In this document: piece after piece, positions 27,257 through 36,849 of the stretch | Position numbering within the stretch: the first letter of the stretch is position 1 | How the letters are laid out: each line of letters opens with the position of its first letter | NCBI GenBank assembly: GCA_947492175.1 | Contig: CANLMQ010000007.1 | Coordinates: 1-64,000 of the forward strand | Direction of reading: 5' to 3' | DNA from: an uncultured Draconibacterium sp. | Lineage (GTDB): Bacteria > Bacteroidota > Bacteroidia > Bacteroidales > Prolixibacteraceae | Length of the DNA: 64,000 nucleotides | Made by a program: the position numbers and the translations under genes | Notes under the pieces: generated by a model | Database searches by the model: none | What the model was told of the DNA's origin: nothing | Seen by the model: the letters and a program-made list of their open reading frames with translations, nothing else

Positions 27257-28003
27257 ATGGATAAGGATATAAAACTGGCTGTTCTGATAGACGGCGATAA
27301 TATTCCATCGGCTTATGTAAAGGAAATGATGGAGGAAATAGCAAAGTATGGCAATCCTACCATAAAACGAATTTACGGCGACTGGACAAAGCCAACATTA
27401 GTGAAATGGAAAAACCTGTTACTCGAAAATGCTATTACTCCTATTCAGCAATACGGATATACCACCGGCAAAAACGCGACCGACTCGGCCATGATAATTG
27501 ATGCCATGGATATTTTATACAGCGAAAAGGTAAATGGTTTTTGCCTGGTTTCGAGCGACAGCGATTTTACACGGCTTGCCACCCGGCTGCGAGAAGCCGG
27601 CATGCAGGTAATTGGCATTGGCGAGAAAAAAACGCCGGAACCGTTTATTGTAGCATGCGACCGTTTTATTTACATTGAAATTCTTAAGAACCGTTCGAAA
27701 GAGACAGAGAATACCGACATCACTGATAAAACAGATAAGAAAAGCGGGGTTGACAAAATAACTCCCAAAGTTATCCGGCTTATTTCTAAAACAATCTCTG
27801 ATTTAGCCGATGACGATGGCTGGGCATTTTTGGGAGATGTGGGTAGCCTGCTGCAAAAAAAACAACCCAATTTCGATTCCAGAAATTATGGTTTTGAAAA
27901 ACTCACTCCACTAATTGATTCAATTGGAAAATACGAAATAGACCTCAGGGAAAGTCACCGGGGCAAATTCAAATTAATTTACGTACGGAATAAAAAGAAA
28001 TAA
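27257..28003 (+). CDS. NYN-domain nuclease with C-terminal OST-HTH/LOTUS domain
   Basis: 248 residues from MDKDIKLAVLIDGDN; an upstream in-frame extension is ignored because the NYN domain begins here. Residues 5-150 are a NYN/DUF88 (LabA-like) PIN-fold domain with the acidic residues in LIDGDNIPS, TDSAMIIDAMDIL and LVSSDSDFTRL, so a metal-dependent RNase is expected. After a polar linker (about 155-170) comes an OST-HTH/LOTUS domain (ITPKVIRLISKTISDLADDDG to KYEIDLRESHRGKFKLIYV), which binds RNA or protein. The pair is common in bacteria and thought to act in RNA metabolism; the target is unknown. Confidence 0.87.
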   Translation: MDKDIKLAVLIDGDNIPSAYVKEMMEEIAKYGNPTIKRIYGDWTKPTLVKWKNLLLENAITPIQQYGYTTGKNATDSAMIIDAMDILYSEKVNGFCLVSSDSDFTRLATRLREAGMQVIGIGEKKTPEPFIVACDRFIYIEILKNRSKETENTDITDKTDKKSGVDKITPKVIRLISKTISDLADDDGWAFLGDVGSLLQKKQPNFDSRNYGFEKLTPLIDSIGKYEIDLRESHRGKFKLIYVRNKKK

Positions 28004-28042
28004 ACTGATATAAAAAAAAGAACGGTATCAAGTATTTATAAA

Positions 28043-28591
28043 ATGGCAAAGATTCTTGCATTTATTCTACTAAGTATTCCAATACTTTTAACTTCCTGGA
28101 GGTCGCTAAGAAAGTATAATAGTCATGGATTTTACCGCTTTTTTAGCTGGGAAGCAATATTACTCTTATTTGTTTTTAAGATAGAATACTGGTTTATTGC
28201 TCCATTCTCTTTTCATCAAATTGTATCCTGGTTTTTACTTTTTCTTTCTCTCTGGTTTGTACTTGCCGGAGCATTTGAACTTAAAAAGAAAGGTAAACCA
28301 ACCAACATTCGTAACAATCCCGAATTATTCAATTTTGAGAAAAGTTCAATCCTTGTAAAAACAGGTATTTTTAAATACATCAGGCATCCCATGTATTCTT
28401 CACTTCTGTTACTTAGCTGGGGAATATTTTTCAAAAAACCCGACTGGATTTTATTATTTGCAGTAATTTCTGCCAACGTATTATTGTTCCTGACTGCCAG
28501 GGCAGAAGAAAAAGAGTGTATCGATTATTTTGGTAAAGCTTACACTGAGTACATGAAAGAAACCAAACGGTTTATCCCCTTTATTTTCTGA
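28043..28591 (+). CDS. Isoprenylcysteine methyltransferase-like membrane protein
   Basis: 182 residues with four to five membrane helices. The C-terminal half has the ICMT/PEMT-like signature: GIFKYIRHPMYSSLLLLSWG, then RAEEKECIDYFGKAYTEYMK and RFIPFIF. These motifs bind S-adenosylmethionine. In bacteria such proteins methylate lipids or small acids; the substrate is unknown. It follows the NYN gene by 39 bases and may be co-transcribed. Confidence 0.82.
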   Translation: MAKILAFILLSIPILLTSWRSLRKYNSHGFYRFFSWEAILLLFVFKIEYWFIAPFSFHQIVSWFLLFLSLWFVLAGAFELKKKGKPTNIRNNPELFNFEKSSILVKTGIFKYIRHPMYSSLLLLSWGIFFKKPDWILLFAVISANVLLFLTARAEEKECIDYFGKAYTEYMKETKRFIPFIF

Positions 28592-28757
28592 ATTCAGAAC
28601 TAACAGTTTACTATAATGCCGTGTAATCCTTAGAAAAGTAAACCCGGATTATTCATTCCTAAAATCTGTAGACATCCGTGTAATCTGTGCTGAAATAAAT
28701 ACAAAAAACAGGCCGCCACAAAACTTATCTTTGCGACAGCCTGCCAATACTATTCCT

Positions 28758-29210
28758 TTACGAAATCTTAATCTCTTTTGCAGGTTTTGGTTTAATTTCT
28801 TCACGTTTTGGCAAAGTCACCTGAAGAATACCGTTGTTATATTTGGCCGATATTTTTTCGGTATTAATAACACTTTCCGGTACTGTAAAAGAACGTTGAA
28901 ATGATTGATAACTGAACTCTTTTCGGGTAACTACTTCTCCTTCTTTTTCTTCCTTTTCTTCTTTCTTTTCTGAAGAAATAGTTAAGCGGCCATTATCGTA
29001 ATTCAGTTTAAAATCGTCTTTACTTAACCCGGGTGCTGCAACATCAATTACATACTCATCGTCGTTTTCTTTGACATTTACAGCAGGCAAAGTTGAATTG
29101 CTTTCTGCAAAGTTTTTCGTGTTCCAATCCATCAGATTTCCTTCGAAGAATTTGTCTAGTAACGAAGGAAATGATGTGTAATCGTTGTTAAATAATCTTG
29201 GTAGTGTCAT
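28758..29210 (-). CDS. Hsp20/alpha-crystallin small heat-shock protein
   Basis: About 150 residues. The alpha-crystallin domain runs from PAVNVKENDDEYVIDVAAPG through FKLNYDNGRLTISSEKKEE to the C-terminal strand KYNNGILQVTLPKRE. The tail carries the short motif for oligomer contact (EIKIS). I prefer the ATG at 29210 (MTLPRLFNN), because GGAGGA lies 7 bases before it, an unusually good Shine-Dalgarno for this genome. An in-frame ATG at 29225 is the alternative. The protein is an ATP-independent holdase for unfolded proteins. Confidence 0.92.
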   Translation of the reverse strand: MTLPRLFNNDYTSFPSLLDKFFEGNLMDWNTKNFAESNSTLPAVNVKENDDEYVIDVAAPGLSKDDFKLNYDNGRLTISSEKKEEKEEKEGEVVTRKEFSYQSFQRSFTVPESVINTEKISAKYNNGILQVTLPKREEIKPKPAKEIKIS

Positions 29211-29225
29211 GATTAAATCCTCCAT

Positions 29226-29520
29226 TTTTTAATTAGACTTTAAGTAATTTCTCTCACAAAGATATTTGCAAACCCAATGCCAGTTTAAAGCGAGTTTTTC
29301 TTCTTGTTTTTTTAACTTTTTGACATACAAACATTTACTTATGGAGACATAAAAACCCAACAAAAACAAATACAACAAACTGTGCAACAATGACATACAA
29401 ACAATAAAAATGTCTGTCTTTTTTACATTATAAGCGAAATTTTGACACACAGCAACAACGCAACACTGAACACCATATACCGGATCCTAAATATTCGCTA
29501 CTGTATGTTGCTTTGAACTC
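29226..29520. other. Intergenic region without a supported gene
   Basis: Upstream of the Hsp20 gene. A 73-codon minus-strand frame exists, but its composition is not protein-like and its product resembles nothing. Apart from the folded repeat just after it, nothing is seen. Confidence 0.4.
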
Positions 29521-29572
29521 TACCCTGTGAAATAGTGCGCAGCACTAAATCTTCGATTTATTTCACAGGGTA
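29521..29572. repeat. Folded element: 14-bp inverted repeat enclosing two small hairpins
   Basis: TACCCTGTGAAATA pairs perfectly with TATTTCACAGGGTA. Between them lie GTGC-GCA-GCAC (29535-29545) and TAAATC-TTC-GATTTA (29546-29560). The result is a three-arm structure 9 bases past the helicase stop codon, like a REP/BIME-type dispersed repeat. Confidence 0.7.
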
Positions 29573-29581
29573 AACTCTGAA

Positions 29582-32524
29582 CTATTTAAACAAATCCACA
29601 ATTTCTTCCTTGGTAATCTCCTGAAACGGATTATTTGAATTGATAAACTTATCGGCCAGTGAACTTTTACGGTCTTTTAGCTTTTGGATTTTTTCTTCAA
29701 TTGAATTTTCTGTAATAAAACGATATACAAAAACATGTTTGTCTTGCCCAATCCGGTGAGCGCGATTGATCGCCTGATTTTCAGCTGCCGGATTCCACCA
29801 TGGATCGATAATAAAAACATAATCGGCTTCCGTTAAGTTGAGTCCAACCCCACCCGCTTTTAGTGAAATAAGAAAAATCCGGTTTTCGGGGTCTTCCTGA
29901 AACTCTTTAATCACATCTTCCCGTTTTGTAGTTTGCCCTGTTAATTTGCTGTACTTCCAGTTTTCATCTTCAATTTTATTCTGAAGCAATTCAAGATGAC
30001 TCACAAACGATGAAAAAATTAATACTTTATGTTTTTCCGCTACCAGGTTCTCCAGCATTCGAAAAATCACGTCAAATTTTCCGGATGATTCTTCAACTCC
30101 TTTTTCTGCAAGCGACGGATGGTTGGCCAATTGCCGCAGCTTGGTAAGTCCCTGCAAAACTACAAACGACGATTTTTTTACACCTTCCTGCTCAATTGCA
30201 GTTAATATGGTATTCCTGATAATTGACTTCTCTTGTTCGTACATTTTGTGTTGCTCACCTGCCATAGGACAAAAACGGACCTCTTCCATCAGCGGCGGTA
30301 AATCTTTAGCTACTTCTTCTTTTTTCCGACGTAAAACAAAAGGACGTATCATAAGTTGCAGCTTTTCCATCTGTTCTTCGTTGGCATGTTTTTCAATGGG
30401 TGTAATAAATGTACGTCTGAAAAATGCCAAGTTTCCCAAAATTCCAGGATTCAGAAAATTCATTTGCGACCATAAATCTGATAGCGAATTTTCAATAGGA
30501 GTTCCGGTAATTACCAGTTTGTGATTTGCCTGCATACTCATAACCGCCTTGTATGTTTTCGAGGTTGAATTTTTTATCGACTGACTTTCATCTAATATTA
30601 AATAAAAAAAGTTGGTTTTCGACAGCAAATCAACATCATTTCGAACTGTACCGTAAGTGGTTATTATTACATCGTAAAAGCGGGCAATCTTTTCAATGTC
30701 TTCCACCTTTTTACGCTGCGTACCTACATATTTATACACTTTCAGAGCCGGAGTAAATTTTTTAATCTCATTACTCCAGTTGTGCACCAGCGATGTAGGT
30801 ACCACAATTAAACTGGAAGGCTGAATATCTTCCCGGGCAACAGAATTATCGGCAAACATATCCAGTTGTCCTTTTTCTGCAATCGGATTTTGAGCCTTAA
30901 TATCCTGCTTCATTCGCTTTAACTTCAACAAAAGCGTTAACGTTTGTAAGGTTTTCCCCAACCCCATATCGTCTGCCAAACAACCACCCAAACTATTTTT
31001 GTACAAACCGTACATCCAGTTATAACCATCTTCCTGGTAACTTCGTAATTTGGCTTTCAAATTGGCAGGCAATACAGTTACCTCTTTTTCGGCATTAACC
31101 AGTTTTTCGAATTTCTGCTTTACCAGTTTATCTGTAGCCTGAACAGAGTCCTGCAATAAAGTAAAATGATGTTTCTCGAACTGAATACGTTCGCCGTGAC
31201 TTTTCCCAAAAGGTAACAAACCTTTGTAACGGGCAAACCACTCCTCGGGTAAAACAGCCACTTCGCCGTTGGGTAATTCAAACTCGCGTATGTCATTCAG
31301 AATATATTTTTTAAGGTGAATAAACGGGATGCTAAACTCGCCAAACCGCACCACCGCATATACATCGAACCAATCGCCTTTGGATTGTGTTTTTAATTCC
31401 AACTGCTGGCTACCGGTGTAATACTTTTTTTCCAGTTGCTTTTGTTTAATCCGAATTCCTCTTTTCTCCAGTTCAGCGCGGTTTTTGTTTAGCCAATTCA
31501 CAAAAAAATAGAGCGCACTTGTTTGATCGAGCAGCGATATTCCCTGCAAAGTAAAAGAGCCATTGTTTTCAATTAATCCCACTTCCAGAATGGTGCTGAC
31601 AATTTCCTGTTCCCAGCTAAAATCGCGCACCGTTTTATTAAAAACAAACGAGTCATTTTTCTTTTGCAGACTTACTGCAATTTTTCGTTCCGAATTGGGT
31701 AAAAACTTTTCCTCGCCGTATTCAAAATTCAAAACCAAACAAGGTTGATATTGCAAATTCATTTCCAGCACAAGAACAGCCTGTTTTGTTGTATCGGCCC
31801 GTACAACGTCAAAACCGGTGGCTTTTACCTCGTAATCGCGAATCGTATTCAAAACAAATCCCGAATAATATTTTTCTTCTATGGTATTTGGAACAGCGAC
31901 ATAATCCTTTTCCAAAAATGGCAGAAGTTTTTTCGCTTTCAGTTTCTCAAAAGCCACCAACTGGTTTCTGTAAAGCATCAAACACGGATCGTTGGTTACT
32001 ATTTTGCAGGTCCGTTCCGACAATACCAATTCCAGGTTATCCAAATACACCTTTAACCGATAGCGTGTTTGGGTCTGAGTTCGTTCAAACAAAAACTGGG
32101 GTCTTGCAAATAAGGGATGTACTACAATTTCATCCTCATCGTATAAATTTGAATATTTAGCCTCCTTTTTAAATAATCGAACCGGGCTTAACATTAAAAT
32201 AGAAGTTACTTCCATCATACATTTTTCAATGTAGGGAGTCACCTGTTTTTCAAAAAATGAAGTTTTTAAGGAAGAGAAAAACTCTGAAACACTTTTGGCA
32301 CGCGAAAATTTTTTCACCAAAACTTCATCGCTGTACTTTTCAATCAGGTTTACCAACTCCTTTTCGTAGGGTTGCCAGTTGTAAGTAGTATCTTTCAAAT
32401 CACGCGGTTTTAACAATCGCACAACCGAATAAAACCGTTCCTGTTTCTGAATAAAAAAAGGTTGAAACACCATTCCAAGAAAACGGTGTTCTGTTAAAAC
32501 TATAATAAATTCAAATTCGTTCAT
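29582..32524 (-). CDS. SNF2-family ATP-dependent helicase
   Basis: 980 residues. The N-terminal 480 residues are a poorly conserved region typical of bacterial SNF2 proteins. The ATPase core has Walker A in LADDMGLGKTLQTL (near 520), the Ia region PTSLVHNW, the DESQ box (LILDESQSIKN, near 647), VITGTPIENSLSDLWSQM, and in lobe 2 KVLIFSSFVSHLELL, SLKAGGVGLNLTEADYV and NRAHRIGQDKHVFVYR. This is a complete Swi2/Snf2 motor that moves along double-stranded DNA and may act on RNA polymerase or DNA repair complexes. No nuclease or methylase is next to it, so a defence role is not indicated. Confidence 0.92.
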   Translation of the reverse strand: MNEFEFIIVLTEHRFLGMVFQPFFIQKQERFYSVVRLLKPRDLKDTTYNWQPYEKELVNLIEKYSDEVLVKKFSRAKSVSEFFSSLKTSFFEKQVTPYIEKCMMEVTSILMLSPVRLFKKEAKYSNLYDEDEIVVHPLFARPQFLFERTQTQTRYRLKVYLDNLELVLSERTCKIVTNDPCLMLYRNQLVAFEKLKAKKLLPFLEKDYVAVPNTIEEKYYSGFVLNTIRDYEVKATGFDVVRADTTKQAVLVLEMNLQYQPCLVLNFEYGEEKFLPNSERKIAVSLQKKNDSFVFNKTVRDFSWEQEIVSTILEVGLIENNGSFTLQGISLLDQTSALYFFVNWLNKNRAELEKRGIRIKQKQLEKKYYTGSQQLELKTQSKGDWFDVYAVVRFGEFSIPFIHLKKYILNDIREFELPNGEVAVLPEEWFARYKGLLPFGKSHGERIQFEKHHFTLLQDSVQATDKLVKQKFEKLVNAEKEVTVLPANLKAKLRSYQEDGYNWMYGLYKNSLGGCLADDMGLGKTLQTLTLLLKLKRMKQDIKAQNPIAEKGQLDMFADNSVAREDIQPSSLIVVPTSLVHNWSNEIKKFTPALKVYKYVGTQRKKVEDIEKIARFYDVIITTYGTVRNDVDLLSKTNFFYLILDESQSIKNSTSKTYKAVMSMQANHKLVITGTPIENSLSDLWSQMNFLNPGILGNLAFFRRTFITPIEKHANEEQMEKLQLMIRPFVLRRKKEEVAKDLPPLMEEVRFCPMAGEQHKMYEQEKSIIRNTILTAIEQEGVKKSSFVVLQGLTKLRQLANHPSLAEKGVEESSGKFDVIFRMLENLVAEKHKVLIFSSFVSHLELLQNKIEDENWKYSKLTGQTTKREDVIKEFQEDPENRIFLISLKAGGVGLNLTEADYVFIIDPWWNPAAENQAINRAHRIGQDKHVFVYRFITENSIEEKIQKLKDRKSSLADKFINSNNPFQEITKEEIVDLFK

Positions 32525-32861
32525 CTATCTCTTTAAAAAAGAAATCCTTGTTAAAAATATTCCTATTGAACAAAAACAGAGAGTTCAAAAGAACCTCAAA
32601 TATACAAAAGCAAAACTTCCGAATTAAACGATTTGGATTAAAATTGAATAAAAGATAAATAATCGCAGACCGATAAAAAGACACGAACACAGAGTACAAA
32701 TCATCCTCTTGTGATCTTTTTAATTTTTTCAAGATGGAATAACAATCTTTGTATATTTGTAGGAAACAAAAAATTAATGAAACAAACATGAATCTTAAAA
32801 TTCATCGAAAGTTCCATCGAATACAAACATGAGTTACCACAAAAAATTAAAATAAACACAA
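32525..32861. promoter_or_regulatory. Divergent promoter region of the helicase and CBM9 genes
   Basis: 337 bases. TATATTTG at 32752-32759 on the plus strand matches the -7 consensus, but it is about 100 bases before the CBM9 start. No other structure is seen, and the minus-strand frame here is AT-rich noise. Confidence 0.35.
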
Positions 32862-33512
32862 ATGAAAAATCTATTTATAAAAAAGTTGAAGTGTAAAAAA
32901 CCAATTACAATTGAAGAGGCTGCGCATTTGTTATCGACACAAACAGTTGCTCATCCAATTGACGTGCTTAACTGGGAAAAAGCATTCCCGTATAAACCTG
33001 ATTTAAAGTTCAGAATCGGGCACATCGGAGATGAAGTATGGCTGACTTATTATGTAAAAGAAAAAAACATACTGGCAAAAGAAACACGTATTAATGGCAA
33101 TGTTTACAAAGACAGTACTGTTGAATTCTTTATTTCGGTTGACGGTGAAAATTACTACAACTTTGAGTTTAATTGTATTGGGACACCACATGTTGCACAT
33201 GGTCCAGGTCGCGGTAACCGGACATTTGTGACGCCAGAGGTTGTTGAAAAAATCCAGATCAAATCAACACTGGGCGACCAGCCTTTTGAAGAAAAATCAG
33301 GCAATTTTGAATGGGAAATGACCATTCGAATTCCAGTTGCATGTTTTGCATTCGATACCATAAAATCGCTTGATGGATTAAAGGCAACAGCTAATTTTTA
33401 TAAATGTGGCGACGATACTTCCGAACCGCATTTTGTAAGCTGGAATCCCATCGGGACCGAAAATCCGGATTATCATTGCCCCCAGTTTTTTGGAAAAGTA
33501 GAATTTGAATAA
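32862..33512 (+). CDS. CBM9-like carbohydrate-binding domain protein
   Basis: 216 residues that read as one CBM9-type (DOMON-like) beta-sandwich: a start with NWEKAFPYKPDLKFRIGHIG, the strand IWLTYYVKEKNI type pattern as VWLTYYVKEKNI, then DSTVEFFISVDGENYYNFEF and the C-terminal FYKCGDDTSEPHFVSWNPIG. No signal peptide is obvious and no catalytic domain is attached. Such stand-alone proteins are frequent in Bacteroidota and their function is not known; sugar binding is inferred from the family. Confidence 0.75.
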   Translation: MKNLFIKKLKCKKPITIEEAAHLLSTQTVAHPIDVLNWEKAFPYKPDLKFRIGHIGDEVWLTYYVKEKNILAKETRINGNVYKDSTVEFFISVDGENYYNFEFNCIGTPHVAHGPGRGNRTFVTPEVVEKIQIKSTLGDQPFEEKSGNFEWEMTIRIPVACFAFDTIKSLDGLKATANFYKCGDDTSEPHFVSWNPIGTENPDYHCPQFFGKVEFE

Positions 33513-33839
33513 TAAAAATACTTTAAATCAATCTTGTGTTTACCCCCAGGCATTAACTGAACATAAATCTGTTATTCCAAAACATACCTCGAACTAAGTA
33601 TCTCACTTAACAATATTCTATTCGTTTTTCACGTTGCTAAACTATAAAGTAAGCTGTAAGTATGTTTTCGTATAACAATGAAAATCAAGGAACTGTTTTC
33701 ATTACTCAGCAACCTTTTGGAATAAAATCTATTGAAATAAAAATTAACTTAAATATTTATATATTCGGAACTCTGTAATACGCACAACTAAACGATTTTA
33801 GTTATTTTAGTCACATATAATTTAAACCAATAAAACTTA
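33513..33839. other. Intergenic region upstream of glpK
   Basis: 327 bases, very AT-rich. I see no gene, no strong hairpin and no clear -33/-7 pair. It probably carries the glpK promoter. Confidence 0.4.
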
Positions 33840-35342
33840 ATGGAACAATTTATTCTATCATTCGACCAGGGTACAACAAGTTCAAGAGCCATTGTTTTTG
33901 ATCATAAGGGAACAATAAAATCGGTAGCACAAAAAGAATTCGAGCAAATATTTCCAAAACCGGGATGGGTTGAACACGATCCTAATGAGATATGGTCGTC
34001 GCAGGCAGCTGTTGCAGCCGAAGCTATTACCAAAATTGGTATTAATGGAAAAAACATAGCTGCCATTGGAATTACAAACCAGCGCGAAACTACCATTGTT
34101 TGGGACAAAGAAACAGGCGAACCTGTATATAATGCCATTGTTTGGCAAGACAGAAGAACAGCCAAATATTGCGATTCATTAAAAGAACAGAATTTGCAGG
34201 AATTGATCCGGGAAAAAACCGGGCTCGTAATCGATGCCTATTTTTCAGGAACTAAAGTAAAATGGATTCTTGATAATGTTGAAGGAGCCCGTGACAAAGC
34301 GGAGGCAGGAAAACTTGCATTTGGAACGGTTGATTCGTGGTTAATCTGGAAACTTACTCGTGGCGACAAACATGTTACAGATGTTAGTAATGCATGCCGA
34401 ACACTTCTGTACAATATAAAAGATTGTTGCTGGGATAAAGAACTGCTCGAGCTGTTTACAATTCCGGAAAGCATGTTACCCGAAGTTAAAGCTTCGAGCG
34501 AAATTGTGGGACACACCAAAACCACCATTTTTGCACACGAAATTCCAATAGCAGGTATTGCAGGCGATCAACAGGCAGCACTGTTTGGCCAGCAATGCAC
34601 AGATGCAGGAATGGCTAAAAATACCTACGGAACAGGTTGTTTTATGTTGATGAATACAGGAAACAAAGCCATCGCATCAAAAAATAATTTATTGACCACA
34701 ATTGCATGGAAAATAAACGGAGAAGTTACCTACGCCCTGGAAGGCTCAATATTTATTGCAGGAGCAGCCGTTCAATGGCTACGCGATCAACTTGGCTTGA
34801 TAAAAAATGCAGCAGAAATTGAAAAGCTGGCTCAAACTGTTGATGATAACGGCGGCGTTTACTTTGTACCAGCACTAACCGGCTTAGGTGCTCCACACTG
34901 GGATCAATACGCACGTGGAGTTGTTGTTGGCATAACCCGTGGTACTTCTCACGGACATTTTGCCCGTGCCACATTGGAAGGAATTGCATTTCAGGTTATG
35001 GATGTACTTAAATCGATGGAAGCCGATTCAGAAATTCATATAAAAGAATTACGGGTAGATGGAGGTGCAGCTGCCAACAATTTATTACTACAATTCCAGT
35101 CAGAAACTTTACAATCGCCGGTAATTCGCCCTCGTCAGCTTGAAACTACAGCTTTGGGAGCTGCCTATCTTGCCGGGCTGGCAGTGGGTTACTGGAAAGA
35201 CCTGAATGAACTTCAATCGCAATGGGCGAAAGATCAAACCTTTCTTCCCGAAAAAGATTCTGCAGTGATTGCAAAAATGATTCGAAAGTGGGGGAAAGCA
35301 TTGGAAAAAGCCAAAAACTGGATAGACGATGATGATGAATAA
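33840..35342 (+). CDS. glpK: Glycerol kinase
   Basis: 500 residues, the normal length. FGGY-family kinase with the GlpK start FILSFDQGTTSSRAIVFD, substrate-loop GITNQRETTIVWDKETGEP, IAGDQQAALFGQ, GTGCFMLMNTG and the C-terminal ATP-binding LRVDGGAAANNLLLQFQ. It phosphorylates glycerol to glycerol 3-phosphate in the cytoplasm. There is no glpF or glpD beside it, so it is transcribed alone. The residues normally contacted by fructose 1,6-bisphosphate and EIIA-Glc were not checked. Confidence 0.95.
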   Translation: MEQFILSFDQGTTSSRAIVFDHKGTIKSVAQKEFEQIFPKPGWVEHDPNEIWSSQAAVAAEAITKIGINGKNIAAIGITNQRETTIVWDKETGEPVYNAIVWQDRRTAKYCDSLKEQNLQELIREKTGLVIDAYFSGTKVKWILDNVEGARDKAEAGKLAFGTVDSWLIWKLTRGDKHVTDVSNACRTLLYNIKDCCWDKELLELFTIPESMLPEVKASSEIVGHTKTTIFAHEIPIAGIAGDQQAALFGQQCTDAGMAKNTYGTGCFMLMNTGNKAIASKNNLLTTIAWKINGEVTYALEGSIFIAGAAVQWLRDQLGLIKNAAEIEKLAQTVDDNGGVYFVPALTGLGAPHWDQYARGVVVGITRGTSHGHFARATLEGIAFQVMDVLKSMEADSEIHIKELRVDGGAAANNLLLQFQSETLQSPVIRPRQLETTALGAAYLAGLAVGYWKDLNELQSQWAKDQTFLPEKDSAVIAKMIRKWGKALEKAKNWIDDDDE

Positions 35343-35425
35343 TTAGCGACACTAAGATCGAATAAAATCCCTGAGTTTGGGTAGTTTAAAAAAGTAATTA
35401 TCTATAAAATTCTTATATCATAATT

Positions 35426-35950
35426 ATGAACCGGATTGAACTATACAAAGGTGACATTACAAAACTACAGGTTGATGCCATTGTAAACGCTGCTAATAAA
35501 ACATTGCTGGGAGGAGGTGGTGTAGATGGTGCAATTCACCGTGGTGCAGGCAAAGAACTTCTGGAAGAATGCAGACAACTTAATGGTTGTGAAACCGGCG
35601 ATGCCAAAATTACCAAAGGCTATTTACTTCCTGCCAACTTTGTTGTTCATACGGTGGGGCCGGTATACAATGGTGGTAAATACAATGAAGCAGAGAAACT
35701 GGCTTCGTGTTACAAACGCAGTCTTGAAATTGCGCTGGCCCACAATATAGAAACCATTGCGTTTCCTAATATAAGTACAGGAGTTTATGGCTATCCGAAA
35801 CAAGAAGCAGCAGAAATTGCCATTCGCACTGTGGTTGAATTCTTAAAAACTTCAACGGAAATAAAAAAGGTGCTGTTTTGCGTTTTTGATGATGAGAATT
35901 ATTCAATCTATAAAAGCATTTTGGCTGATAACGACCATAATCGCATTTAA
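35426..35950 (+). CDS. Macrodomain O-acetyl-ADP-ribose deacetylase
   Basis: 174 residues, MacroD/YmdB type. The ADP-ribose-binding motifs are intact: VNAANKTLLGGGGVDGAIHR, the G-rich loop GDAKITKGYLLPANFVVHTVG, and NISTGVYGYPKQEAAEIA. Family members remove acetyl from O-acetyl-ADP-ribose or ADP-ribose from acidic side chains. The gene follows glpK by 83 bases and may share its transcript, although no functional link is obvious. Confidence 0.92.
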   Translation: MNRIELYKGDITKLQVDAIVNAANKTLLGGGGVDGAIHRGAGKELLEECRQLNGCETGDAKITKGYLLPANFVVHTVGPVYNGGKYNEAEKLASCYKRSLEIALAHNIETIAFPNISTGVYGYPKQEAAEIAIRTVVEFLKTSTEIKKVLFCVFDDENYSIYKSILADNDHNRI

Positions 35951-36090
35951 TACGAATTAGATTTTGGCAGGCAACTCGAAAAAGAAGCGTTTGTTCCTGC
36001 CAAAATCTATTAAAATCGCGTTTCATGCTAAATATAACCGCTAATTCCTTAACTACTCTAAATTAACGCTCTAAAATCTAAAAGAAACCT

Positions 36091-36098
36091 TATCTTTG
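36091..36098 (+). promoter_or_regulatory. -7 element upstream of the cold-shock gene
   Basis: TATCTTTG matches TAnnTTTG. It lies about 120 bases before the ATG at 36216, so it would give a long leader, as is usual for cold-shock mRNAs. No good -33 box is present. Confidence 0.4.
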
Positions 36099-36215
36099 TG
36101 AAAATATCAGATTTGAGAATTTGTGCTTTTACCAGCTATTTCTTTCCAACTTAGTTTATAACTGCCATTTTTTAGATCTTATTTTATTCATTCAGTAATT
36201 AGTACAAAAAATTTT

Positions 36216-36668
36216 ATGGGTAGATCACAAGAAACATTCAACAAAAAAGAAGTAAGAAACAAAAAAGAGAAAAAAAGAAAAGAAAAAGCAGAAAGAAGAA
36301 ATGCTCGCAGGGAAGGTGAAAAAAAGTCGAGTCTGGACGATATGATTGCCTATGTTGATGCAAATGGAAATATTGTATCGACTCCACCTGAGAAAACAAA
36401 AAACGATGAAGTTAAACTGGAAGATATTGAAATCAGCGTGCCCAAAGGCGGTTCTGTTGCTGACGAAGATCCGGTAAAACAAGGAGTGGTTTCATTCTTT
36501 AACGATTCAAAAGGTTTTGGTTTTATTAAAAACTCCTTAACAAAACAGGATATTTTTGTTCACATTAACAATGTTATCGACGATATTAAAGAAGGTAACA
36601 AAGTTACTTACGAAATTGAAATGGGACAAAGAGGCCCAACAGCTGTTAATGTTAAAATCGATAAGTAA
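36216..36668 (+). CDS. Cold-shock-domain protein with basic N-terminal tail
   Basis: 150 residues. The last 70 form a cold-shock domain with RNP-1 SKGFGFI and RNP-2-like DIFVHI (QGVVSFFNDSKGFGFIKN, then QDIFVHINNV). The N-terminal 35 residues are almost all lysine, arginine and glutamate (NKKEVRNKKEKKRKEKAERR), followed by an acidic linker. This layout is a Bacteroidota form of CspA-like RNA chaperones, about twice the usual length. The basic tail probably adds non-specific RNA binding. Confidence 0.88.
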   Translation: MGRSQETFNKKEVRNKKEKKRKEKAERRNARREGEKKSSLDDMIAYVDANGNIVSTPPEKTKNDEVKLEDIEISVPKGGSVADEDPVKQGVVSFFNDSKGFGFIKNSLTKQDIFVHINNVIDDIKEGNKVTYEIEMGQRGPTAVNVKIDK

Positions 36669-36689
36669 TAAGATTTTTCAACTCTATAT

Positions 36690-36714
36690 ACATCCACCTT
36701 TTTAGGGTGGATGT
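36690..36714. terminator. Hairpin after the cold-shock gene
   Basis: ACATCCACC and GGTGGATGT form a perfect 9-bp stem. The T-run after it is poor, so termination efficiency is uncertain. Confidence 0.5.
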
Positions 36715-36849
36715 CATTTCATTATTACAACTCCCAACCAACGGCAAGCAAAACTTTTCGGTTAACCAAACTTTATTTGATTACACGTTTAATCTGGTGC
36801 ATTTTTGTAAACTATCCTATAATTGAATTATATGAATTTCGTTACAGGT

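Noticed and set aside
27257..28003. Toxin of a toxin-antitoxin pair (PIN-like fold)
   Set aside because: The NYN-LOTUS layout belongs to the LabA-like family, and no small antitoxin gene is next to it.
29229..29450. 73-residue minus-strand frame as a gene
   Set aside because: The product is a run of aliphatic and lysine residues with no pattern, and it lies in the Hsp20 promoter region.
29582..32524. Defence role for the SNF2 helicase
   Set aside because: No nuclease, methylase or DISARM/DND-type partner lies beside it, and the neighbours are housekeeping genes.
32511..32789. Minus-strand frame ahead of the helicase
   Set aside because: Overlaps the helicase start, is phenylalanine-rich, and has no recognisable feature.
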